A stretch of DNA of 64,000 bases from Bacteroidales bacterium. Its GTDB lineage: Bacteria > Bacteroidota > Bacteroidia > Bacteroidales > F082. Numbering within the stretch: the first letter of the stretch is position 1; each line of letters opens with the position of its first letter. Positions 19,769-27,368 of this stretch are shown piece by piece. Below the pieces are notes generated by a model. It ran no database searches, had not been told where the DNA came from, and worked only from the letters and a program-made list of their open reading frames with translations. Location of the stretch: contig JAGCCO010000018.1 of the NCBI GenBank assembly GCA_017651645.1, positions 78,692 to 142,691 of the forward strand, in the 5' to 3' direction. Made by a program: the position numbers and the translations under genes.

Positions 19769-19807
19769 AAAAAAGGGAAAGCCGTATAGAAAAGCTCTCC
19801 CTTTTTT
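19769..19807. terminator. Bidirectional terminator
   Basis: A 14-bp stem with one mismatch, with A6 on the left and T6 on the right, lies between YitT and the convergent C1B peptidase gene. Confidence 0.8.
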
Positions 19808-19826
19808 CGTACTTGAAAACTAATGA

Positions 19827-21062
19827 TTACTTGATACCCAGCTTCTTGGCAATGTCCTTCGGCAGGGCGTCCTTGTGAACCACGATGTTGAGGGTCTTGT
19901 AGCGCACGAAAGCCTTGCTGACGTACCAAATGCCTTTGTACTGGCCAGCCTCGCCCCAGCTGTTCTTCACGATGAAGTACTCGTTGCCGATTTGGTCCTT
20001 GGCGGTGCCATAAATCAACATGCCGTGGTCGTCGCCCGTCTCGTAGTTGTCGTAAGCAATCTGACGTTCCTTTTGGGTGACCCACTTTTGAGGAGTCGGG
20101 CCATTCATGGCTTCTTTCTTACGGTCGGCGGCACTCATACCCAGCCAGTGGGCCATGTCGCTGCCTTGGAGGTCGCGGCCTTTGGCTTCGATGTCGGGCA
20201 ACACGGCCACGCCAGCCATCGGGCCACGGAGCCAGCCTTGCTCGCTGACATCGGAACCCCAGGCAATCGGGTAACCTTTGTCGATGGCGTTGTCCATCAC
20301 CTGCATGAACTCGTCGATGGGAAGGTTCCAGGCCTGACCCCAGCGCCAGTTGTCCTGCACTTCGATGACGAAGGGCTCATAGAACGGATGGTGCGTGAAC
20401 GAAGTCAGGTTGACGTAGTCGTTCATGTTGAGGCCAGTGGATTCGGCGAAGCTCATGGGTGTGTACTTCTTGCCTTTGTAAGTGAACTCGGTTGGAGGTA
20501 CACCCAGGTAGGCGTCATAGATACCAGCCAAGCCCTTCTTCCAGAGCGGGTTGCCGTCCTTGTCCATCTGAATCTTGCGACTTTTGATGACACCTTCTAC
20601 ATACGGATCTGTGACAGCGGAGAGCTCGGTGAAGTTCGACAGAGAATCACCGTGCATGGCACCAGCAGGCATCAGTTCATCGGGAACGAGGCCATAGTGC
20701 TTGATGGCATAGAGCACGTCACCAAAAGAACCACCTTGCGAGAAAGACACATCGCCGTGGGTACGGACAGCGGCTTCAGCGCGGTCTAAGTAGGTCTTGT
20801 AAACGATGTACATCTCAGAGAAATCGTACTCGGGCTTGCCCATACGGAGCAGCTCTGCCTCAAAGAAAGCCAGTGAGCTGTAGCACCAGCAGGTACCAGC
20901 TTGGTTCTGGTCTTTAACCGAAGTGACAGGAAGTTCCTTAATGGTGGTGAATTTGAAGCCTTCGCCTTCTTTTTTGTCTTCGGGTTTCGGCATCTGGGGT
21001 TGTGCAATGGCGCTGATGCTGAGCATCAAAGCGGCTGCGGTCAAAATGTGTTTGAATTTCAT
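19827..21062 (-). CDS. Exported C1B (bleomycin hydrolase-like) cysteine peptidase, copy a
   Basis: Papain-fold peptidase with a signal peptide (AALMLSISAIAQ), so periplasmic or outside, unlike classical cytosolic bleomycin hydrolase. The catalytic set is complete: Q52 and C58 in DQNQAGTCWCY, His in DDHGMLIYGTA and Asn in IVKNSWGEAGQYKG. At 411 aa it is somewhat shorter than aminopeptidase C. No T9SS sorting domain is present. It has its own -7 box in the 64-base gap after copy b. Substrates are unknown; an aminopeptidase or dipeptidyl role is the family expectation. Confidence 0.88.
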   Translation of the reverse strand: MKFKHILTAAALMLSISAIAQPQMPKPEDKKEGEGFKFTTIKELPVTSVKDQNQAGTCWCYSSLAFFEAELLRMGKPEYDFSEMYIVYKTYLDRAEAAVRTHGDVSFSQGGSFGDVLYAIKHYGLVPDELMPAGAMHGDSLSNFTELSAVTDPYVEGVIKSRKIQMDKDGNPLWKKGLAGIYDAYLGVPPTEFTYKGKKYTPMSFAESTGLNMNDYVNLTSFTHHPFYEPFVIEVQDNWRWGQAWNLPIDEFMQVMDNAIDKGYPIAWGSDVSEQGWLRGPMAGVAVLPDIEAKGRDLQGSDMAHWLGMSAADRKKEAMNGPTPQKWVTQKERQIAYDNYETGDDHGMLIYGTAKDQIGNEYFIVKNSWGEAGQYKGIWYVSKAFVRYKTLNIVVHKDALPKDIAKKLGIK

Positions 21063-21107
21063 AATGTATGATTTAAAGATTTATAATTTAAGATTCAAAA
21101 TCATGTG

Positions 21108-21115
21108 CAAAGGTA
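21108..21115 (-). promoter_or_regulatory. -7 box of C1B copy a
   Basis: TACCTTTG on the minus strand, 45 bases before the ATG, within the gap between the two C1B genes. Confidence 0.6.
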
Positions 21116-21126
21116 GGCTTTTTTTG

Positions 21127-22263
21127 TCAAAGCCCCAAATCTTTCTTCATTGTCTTTGACAGGGCGTCTTTGTGCAAGGTGAAGAAGATGGTGTATTGTC
21201 GCAGGTATTGCTCGGAGCAGTACCAATAGCCTTGGTAAGGTCCTCTGTCGCCCCATGAGTTCTTGATCTTGTAGTATTTGTTGCCGTTTTGGTCCTTGGC
21301 GATACCGACGACAAGCATACTGTGGTCATCGCCTGCATCCCAGTTGTCGTAAGCTCTTTGGTGGTCCTCATCGGTGACTTTCTTTTCTGCGACGATTTCT
21401 TCCCAAAGGTTTTCGTTTTCGGGGTCTTCGGGGACGATGCCGATACCTGTCTTTCCTGAGAAGCCCTTGTTGCTGACATCCTGTGCCCAGCCAAGGGTGT
21501 AGCCATGCTCCAAAGCATAGTCGACGGCTTCCATCAGCTTGTCAAGCGGCAGGTTGTAGGCAGGAGTCCAAGTCCAGTTGTCGGGGATCTCGACCATGCA
21601 AGGCTTGTTGTATTCCTCGTTGGTGAAAGAGCAGATCTCGACATAGTTGGAAGGGTCGATGCGGTAGGTCTCTGCAAACGATTTGGCTGTGTATTTCTTG
21701 CCATCGACCGTGAACTCTTCGGGAACATCACCGAGATAGGCATCCAAAACGCCTTGTACCGCCTTGGGGCCTGCAGGAGAGATTTTCTTGTTGCCATTCT
21801 TGATGATGGCACGGGCCACCGAGCTGATGACTTCGTTCATCTCGGCATGCATGTGGCGTTCCTCACCGATGACTTTGCCGCTGTAATCGGCTTCAGGCAT
21901 CATGCCGTATTTGTCAATCATGTAGAGGACGTCGCACACCTCGCCGCCTTGACTGAGGGTGTTGTTGCCGTGCATGCGGACGAATTTCGCCACTTTCTCA
22001 GTCCAAGCATTACGGACGACAAACATCTCCGAGAGGTTGAATTCTTTCCCATAGATGCGAAGAATCTCTGCCTCAACAAAGCCAATGCCGGCAAAGCACC
22101 AGCAGGTGCCTGAACTACCTTGGTTGTCGACGGGCGTGTGCTTCACATTGACGGTCTCCGTAATTTGATAGACGGGGTCTTTTTCTTCTTTGTCTTGGGC
22201 AAAAAGTGTTGAACCTATGCCCAACAGCAGCGCGATGGCCGCCAATTTCATGAATCTATTCAT
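21127..22263 (-). CDS. Exported C1B cysteine peptidase, copy b
   Basis: Paralogue of the next gene downstream, 378 aa, with signal peptide LAAIALLLGIGSTLFAQ. The active site is intact: Q48 and C54 in DNQGSSGTCWCF, His in DDHSMLVVGIA and Asn in YKIKNSWGDRG. Shared blocks with copy a include SQGG..(C/G)DVLY.I..YG..P and LGDVPEEFTVDGKKYTAKSFAE. It starts only 15 bases after the C10 peptidase gene ends, so it is probably in one transcript with it. Confidence 0.88.
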   Translation of the reverse strand: MNRFMKLAAIALLLGIGSTLFAQDKEEKDPVYQITETVNVKHTPVDNQGSSGTCWCFAGIGFVEAEILRIYGKEFNLSEMFVVRNAWTEKVAKFVRMHGNNTLSQGGEVCDVLYMIDKYGMMPEADYSGKVIGEERHMHAEMNEVISSVARAIIKNGNKKISPAGPKAVQGVLDAYLGDVPEEFTVDGKKYTAKSFAETYRIDPSNYVEICSFTNEEYNKPCMVEIPDNWTWTPAYNLPLDKLMEAVDYALEHGYTLGWAQDVSNKGFSGKTGIGIVPEDPENENLWEEIVAEKKVTDEDHQRAYDNWDAGDDHSMLVVGIAKDQNGNKYYKIKNSWGDRGPYQGYWYCSEQYLRQYTIFFTLHKDALSKTMKKDLGL

Positions 22264-22278
22264 AATATGTCTGTTTGA

Positions 22279-25056
22279 TTATAATCTAATGATCTTTGTT
22301 GTCGTGCAACCGAAGTCGGTCATCACTTCGATAAAGTAGCAACCTTTAGGCTCGTTTGAAAGGTCGATGACGGCATGGTCGTCGTTCAAATTGAGATGCC
22401 TTATCTCTTGACCTGTCAAGTTATAGACCTTGATTTGGCTAAGCTTTTCGGCTTGGATGGTGACTTGACCTTCGGTAGGATTGGGGTAGAGGCTGATGTT
22501 TTGATCGCCAGTGTTTTCGTTTGTGCCAGTGGTCCAGTCCACATACACGGTGTTGGAAGGATTTGACTCGACAAAGTCGGTGCGACCGGTCACATAATAG
22601 TGATAGCTGTGCTGGGCATTGGCCTCATAGTCGGTGAAGTCGGTTCCGCTGGTGTGACCAATCAGTTGGCCATCGCGGTATACTTTGTAACGTTCAGCCA
22701 TCGTGGCTTCCTCCCATTGCAGGATGACATGACCTTCGTGGATGAGGAAATCGAGGTGCTGCGGGATGATGGTCTTATTGACTTCAATGAAATGCATTTC
22801 AGGATTATCTTGTGCCGGGGCATAACCCGAGGTGCAATCGTCGTCTCTATAATAGGCCTCCACCGCATATCCAAAATGATTGTCGGGTTGGGAACCGAGA
22901 TTGTCGGTGAAGGAGGTGCTGGTGAGTGCCTTGATGCGCTTGAATTCCTGGCCTTTGACGCGACGGTAAAGGATATATCCCGTGACACCTTCAGCCTCAG
23001 GGGCATCCCAAGAGACTTTTACCTTTGAAGGTGTGACCATCTCATAACGCAGGTTGGTGGGAGTGGCACAAAGCGATTCTGGCTCCACATTGACGACATT
23101 GGAATGCAGCGTCTCACCGTCGACGGAACAAGCTGTGACGAAGTAAGTGTGGAATGCATTAGCCGTTTGCGGGTCGGTGTAATGGGGGTTGTCGGAATAG
23201 GCGATGAGGAGGTCGTCGCGGAAGATGTAATAGTGAATGACGTTTTGGCTGTCTTCCATCTCCCATTGAAGGTTAACGTTATTTCCTGAGATGCTTGCGG
23301 CGAGGTTAATGGGACCATCCATCTCCTCGTCATCATCATTGCAAGTGTTGTTGGCTATGAAAAACAAGCCACTGCCGATATCGTTGGAAGAGCCTTCAAA
23401 GCTGACTTTGCAGTCATTTGTCGAGTTCTTGATTTTAAAAGTCAGGTTGTCAACAACTTGAGATGTTTTGTTCCAATAGATCTCGATATGGCCAAGCGGT
23501 AAGGCGATGTTACGAGTGGCATTGGCGGTCTCAAGAGTGACTAGTGCCACTTCGTCGCCAGCTCCATTGACAAAAGAGAGCGCACCGCCGTTCCATCCTT
23601 GGGCATCAGACGAGGTCATCTCAACGGTCCAGTTGCAGGTGGGGCCAAGGAGAATGTTGTCTTCGTAGGCAACCAAACCTTGTGCGTTGTGAACGATGGC
23701 ATATACGCAATACTTCACTATCGTGGGGAGGTAATGGTCGGTATAAGTCATGGTGGCACCGGGAGCCACGTTGTCCTCAGTGTAGATAATTTTGCCGTTG
23801 CGCGTTACCACGATTTGGTCAATGTTGGTGAGGTCGTTGAGGTGGATGTTTTGAGTGGGGTTGGTCCAACTCAGGGTGGCGGCATAGTCGAAGTCGTGGC
23901 TGGGCTCTACCGAGAGGTTTTCGGGCTGCATGGGCATGTAATTGAAGACATCGGAGGGCACATAGTTGAATATGGCCTGGGCCCAGCCGGCGTAGTCGAT
24001 TTCGTCAATGACAAACCAACCATCGCTGCTACCGCCCCAGCCCCAGTTGAAGTGGAAGAGGTCGCTGTCATCGTAGCCATCGCACACGAAAGCATGGCCG
24101 CCACTGTTGCTAAAGCCGGAATAGTAGACGGGCCAGCCTAAGTCGAACTGCTCTTTGAGCTTGTTTTGCCAATTGAAGAGTGAGAACTCGTCACGCCCCC
24201 GGAGTTCGGCTTGGTTGGAGTAGGAGAAGTATTGTTGGATGGCATAAGGTACATCCCATGAATTAGCACCACTTCCGCTAGGTGAGAATTGCATGTCGAC
24301 GGACACACCACAATGGTACATGAACAATGCGACGGCTTCAATTTCCTCTTGTGAAGCTCCACCGAGCCGTTCGGGCATGTTTTTCCAGTCGTAGGTTGTA
24401 TTTCCGAAATTAGCTGACTGCATTCCATAACCGTAGCAATAGTAGGAATGGCTGCCCATCCCTTGTGTGGGATGGTCCCAGCGTTTCATCACCTGACTCA
24501 TGGCAGTGGCCACGCAGCCTGCATAGCAACGGCCACCAGGGCCACCACTGGCCTCAGGGGCATAGAGGTTGTAAGGCGAGTCTTGGTTCCATTTGGTGGT
24601 GCAGATGTAGTCGACGCCACGGCCACCGTTGCGCGAGAGCAGTCTGCCCGTTGTGGCCACGCTTTGCCATTCCTCGGCAGTATCGTCGAAAAGGACTGCA
24701 TTGCGACTCGTGCGTGCCTCGATGATTTTGTCCAAATAGAAAGCGAGCTCAGGTGACATGTTCTCCGTCTCGAATGGGCCTTCATCAGAATAGCCCACGA
24801 TGGGACGGAAACGGTCGTCGGCCGACACGATGACAAAGCCTGTCGTGCCCGAATTGAAGACGTAGAAACAGACTTCATCGCGGTTTGAAACACCTGTGTA
24901 AACCAACTGTAAATCATTGGATTTTAAATCGTTGTTGAAATTAGCGCAGACAAAATTCTGTCCGATGGCTTTTGCCTTTTCCAAATCGACAGGGTTAGCG
25001 TACAGAGCACTGAGGCTCAAAAGCAGGACGAAAAGAGTCAATAATTGTTTTTTCAT
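22279..25056 (-). CDS. C10 (streptopain/interpain-type) cysteine peptidase with T9SS sorting domain
   Basis: Secreted endopeptidase of family C10. I start at MKKQLLTLFVLLLSLSALYA, a clean signal peptide; the 26 upstream in-frame residues are not plausible. The inhibitory pro-region covers about residues 21-145. The mature part carries the nucleophile C181 in GRCYAGCVATAMSQVM and H321 in GFSNSGGHAFVCDGY, followed by NWGWGGSSDGW. Fibronectin-like domains follow, then a T9SS sorting domain (SLYPNPTEGQVTIQAE ... GCYFIEV). Prevotella interpain and periodontain share this plan. A -7 box lies 25 bases upstream. Confidence 0.93.
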   Translation of the reverse strand: MKKQLLTLFVLLLSLSALYANPVDLEKAKAIGQNFVCANFNNDLKSNDLQLVYTGVSNRDEVCFYVFNSGTTGFVIVSADDRFRPIVGYSDEGPFETENMSPELAFYLDKIIEARTSRNAVLFDDTAEEWQSVATTGRLLSRNGGRGVDYICTTKWNQDSPYNLYAPEASGGPGGRCYAGCVATAMSQVMKRWDHPTQGMGSHSYYCYGYGMQSANFGNTTYDWKNMPERLGGASQEEIEAVALFMYHCGVSVDMQFSPSGSGANSWDVPYAIQQYFSYSNQAELRGRDEFSLFNWQNKLKEQFDLGWPVYYSGFSNSGGHAFVCDGYDDSDLFHFNWGWGGSSDGWFVIDEIDYAGWAQAIFNYVPSDVFNYMPMQPENLSVEPSHDFDYAATLSWTNPTQNIHLNDLTNIDQIVVTRNGKIIYTEDNVAPGATMTYTDHYLPTIVKYCVYAIVHNAQGLVAYEDNILLGPTCNWTVEMTSSDAQGWNGGALSFVNGAGDEVALVTLETANATRNIALPLGHIEIYWNKTSQVVDNLTFKIKNSTNDCKVSFEGSSNDIGSGLFFIANNTCNDDDEEMDGPINLAASISGNNVNLQWEMEDSQNVIHYYIFRDDLLIAYSDNPHYTDPQTANAFHTYFVTACSVDGETLHSNVVNVEPESLCATPTNLRYEMVTPSKVKVSWDAPEAEGVTGYILYRRVKGQEFKRIKALTSTSFTDNLGSQPDNHFGYAVEAYYRDDDCTSGYAPAQDNPEMHFIEVNKTIIPQHLDFLIHEGHVILQWEEATMAERYKVYRDGQLIGHTSGTDFTDYEANAQHSYHYYVTGRTDFVESNPSNTVYVDWTTGTNENTGDQNISLYPNPTEGQVTIQAEKLSQIKVYNLTGQEIRHLNLNDDHAVIDLSNEPKGCYFIEVMTDFGCTTTKIIRL

Positions 25057-25080
25057 AGTTTGAAATATTTTAATAGGCTT

Positions 25081-25088
25081 CAAAAGTA
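25081..25088 (-). promoter_or_regulatory. -7 box of the C10-C1B operon
   Basis: TACTTTTG on the minus strand, 24 bases before the C10 ATG. Confidence 0.65.
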
Positions 25089-25141
25089 GGAAAATAATCG
25101 AAACATTCGTGCACTTATGGAAAAGAAATCCCAAATTTTTC

Positions 25142-25666
25142 TCAAAGTGAAATCACTTCATCCATTTTGATGTCCAAAGGCTCGGTGGGTACCTCATCGA
25201 CCAGTTGGAAGTCGAAGCAGATGCCGATCCGTTTCACCTCCAGATGTTGGCAGAGGAAGCGGTCGTAATAGCCTTTGCCGCGACCGATGCGGTTGCCCTT
25301 ATGGTCGAAGGCTACGCCAGGGACGACAATCAGGTCAAAATCACCTTGATAAGGCTCGTTTTGCGGTTCAAGGATGTTGAAGTCGCCCACGGCAAAATCG
25401 GTGTCCTTGGCAAATTCCACGGGGATGATATCGTCGCCGACCACGGTAGGCAGGATGATTTTTTTCTTCAAGTGCCATTTTTCAAGGAAAGCTTGTGTTT
25501 GCACTTCATCGGGCAAGGCACTGTAAAGCATGACTTTCTCGGCTTTGATGAAGTCGGGATGCTGTTCCAGCTTGACCAGGATCTTTTCGGATTGTTCCAA
25601 GAGCTGTTCTTTGGTATGTTGTTTTTTCAAGGCCTTAATTTGGGCACGCAATTCTTTCTTTTCCAT
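25142..25666 (-). CDS. 5-formyltetrahydrofolate cyclo-ligase
   Basis: Converts 5-formyl-THF to 5,10-methenyl-THF with ATP, in cytoplasmic one-carbon metabolism. Motifs are MEKKELRAQIKALKKQ at the N-terminus, LYSALPDEVQT, LIVVPGVAFDHKGNRIGRG with KGYYDRFL (nucleotide and product site) and the terminal FDFQLVDEVPTEPLDI. At 174 aa it is normal. It begins 9 bases after the esterase gene stop, so the two probably share a transcript. Confidence 0.93.
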   Translation of the reverse strand: MEKKELRAQIKALKKQHTKEQLLEQSEKILVKLEQHPDFIKAEKVMLYSALPDEVQTQAFLEKWHLKKKIILPTVVGDDIIPVEFAKDTDFAVGDFNILEPQNEPYQGDFDLIVVPGVAFDHKGNRIGRGKGYYDRFLCQHLEVKRIGICFDFQLVDEVPTEPLDIKMDEVISL

Positions 25667-25675
25667 ATTGGGAGA

Positions 25676-27268
25676 TTAGTTGATGGTCTTTGTTGCATTG
25701 GCCCCAATACCGTAGGGCATGGCGGCTGATACGGTGATACTTCGTTTTGGGGCGTTGCCAATCCACTCCACCCACACGTTGTTTTCATTCGATTCAAGGA
25801 TAATGCCGCCTTCGACTAGCCAACTGGCGGCCAAGGGGTAGGGCTTCACATAATAATGGTCGTTTTCTTCAACAATTTCAGGTTTTTGGGGTGCAACGAT
25901 GTCGAAGAAAAAGTCCGACATCATATCTTGGATGATGAAGAAATTCTCGTTCAGTTTTTTGGTCGCAGGCTCCACATGAGGGGAGTGCTTATAACCTGAG
26001 AAAGTGACCAATTGTGCCTTATGTCCCATTTGAATGGCACGGTCCACGATGCATGACGAACCATACATCTTTTCGACCAACATGGATTTCAATACGCCAG
26101 CGATTCCGAAAGGATAGTTGTAATCGTATGGGACGATGTCGTCGGCGTCGCCATGGAAGGCGAGAATAGGGATGTCGTGGCCACGCATAAGGGCTGTGTC
26201 GGGCATGGCGCCCCACATGTCAACAATGCCTTTGATGTGGAAGTTGGTCTTGATGGCGTTGCCACAGGTGTCGATGTCGCCAAGGTCAGCCTTTAGGAAG
26301 CCGCTATGGGAGGATTTGGGACGGGTATCGTTGGTCATAAAGGCGAGGTTAAGCGTGGTGATGGCTCCTGCACTGCAACCGCCTACGAACAGCATGGAGG
26401 TGTCGATGCCGAATTCTTCCTGATGTGACACCAAGAAGCGCATGGCAGCATGGGCATCTTGCACGGCACGGTAGCCTGCCCGTCCAATGCTGCCCATTGA
26501 AGGAAGGAAGCCTATCCTGTAGTCGATGGAGGCGGTTACATAACCCATCGAAGCCAGGTGTTGACACCATTGAGTGATGGATTTGTCGTCTTTCGAACCG
26601 AAATAGAACGCACCACCGTGAATCAACATGACCAAGGGACGTTTTTGTAATGAGTCGTCTTGGGGACGGAAAACATCGAGATGGAGGTCCAATGGCGTCT
26701 CGTTTATGGCATTACCCATTCGGAAGATTTTGTCGGAGACGGCGGTTTCATCGGCCAGTTCCGACCAAAACCCCAACACTTTGGCGTAAGGGATGTCGCT
26801 GATTTCTTCTACAGCAAACAAAGTATCTTGATAGCGTTTGTTTTCAAAGTCTTGAAAAGCGGGTGTTTCGAGTAAGTCAAAGTGAAATCTGGCAGTCCCC
26901 AACACACTCAATCGTGCATAGCCTTTCGCGTGTTGGCTGTCCATGGATACGACACGCGGTCGGAAGGTCTCCTTTTTGCCGTTGTAATATAATCTGGCAT
27001 TGCGTTTACGGGCTTCCAATCTGAAAGGAAGAGTGTCACTCATGGCTTCTTTCAAGGCCATATAATGCCCTTTGACGTTCAGGCTGTCGCTATACTCAAC
27101 GAAAATCAGAAATTCTTTGCCGTGAACTTTGCTTTTGAAAACGGCAGGGGTTTCAATGACGGGAAAATAGACTTTTTTGAGAAACAAGCGCGGGTCGGGA
27201 ATGTCATCGTTGCCGAATAGATAGACAAAGAAGAGGGAAAGGACTATGGTAAGGATATAGCGGCGCAT
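25676..27268 (-). CDS. Exported alpha/beta-hydrolase (carboxylesterase-like)
   Basis: An N-terminal hydrophobic segment (ILTIVLSLFFVYLFG) suggests export or anchoring. After a beta-rich N-terminal domain of about 200 residues, the hydrolase domain shows the oxyanion motif MLIHGGAFYFG, the nucleophile elbow VGGCSAGAITTL, an acid in HGDADDIVPYDYN and the base in GYKHSPHV. A small beta C-terminal domain follows (ILESNENNVWVEWIG). Similar Bacteroidota enzymes are annotated as carboxylesterases or acetylxylan-esterase-like. The substrate is not clear. A TAnnTTTG box lies 24 bases upstream. Confidence 0.82.
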   Translation of the reverse strand: MRRYILTIVLSLFFVYLFGNDDIPDPRLFLKKVYFPVIETPAVFKSKVHGKEFLIFVEYSDSLNVKGHYMALKEAMSDTLPFRLEARKRNARLYYNGKKETFRPRVVSMDSQHAKGYARLSVLGTARFHFDLLETPAFQDFENKRYQDTLFAVEEISDIPYAKVLGFWSELADETAVSDKIFRMGNAINETPLDLHLDVFRPQDDSLQKRPLVMLIHGGAFYFGSKDDKSITQWCQHLASMGYVTASIDYRIGFLPSMGSIGRAGYRAVQDAHAAMRFLVSHQEEFGIDTSMLFVGGCSAGAITTLNLAFMTNDTRPKSSHSGFLKADLGDIDTCGNAIKTNFHIKGIVDMWGAMPDTALMRGHDIPILAFHGDADDIVPYDYNYPFGIAGVLKSMLVEKMYGSSCIVDRAIQMGHKAQLVTFSGYKHSPHVEPATKKLNENFFIIQDMMSDFFFDIVAPQKPEIVEENDHYYVKPYPLAASWLVEGGIILESNENNVWVEWIGNAPKRSITVSAAMPYGIGANATKTIN

Positions 27269-27291
27269 AGATATTATAAAGGAATTAGCTG

Positions 27292-27299
27292 CAAAAATA
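27292..27299 (-). promoter_or_regulatory. -7 box of the esterase gene
   Basis: TATTTTTG on the minus strand, 23 bases before the ATG. Confidence 0.6.
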
Positions 27300-27368
27300 C
27301 TAAACTAAAACGAAATTGGAAAAACCAAATGATAAAAAGCGTATTTTTACAGCGAAAAATAGAATAGG

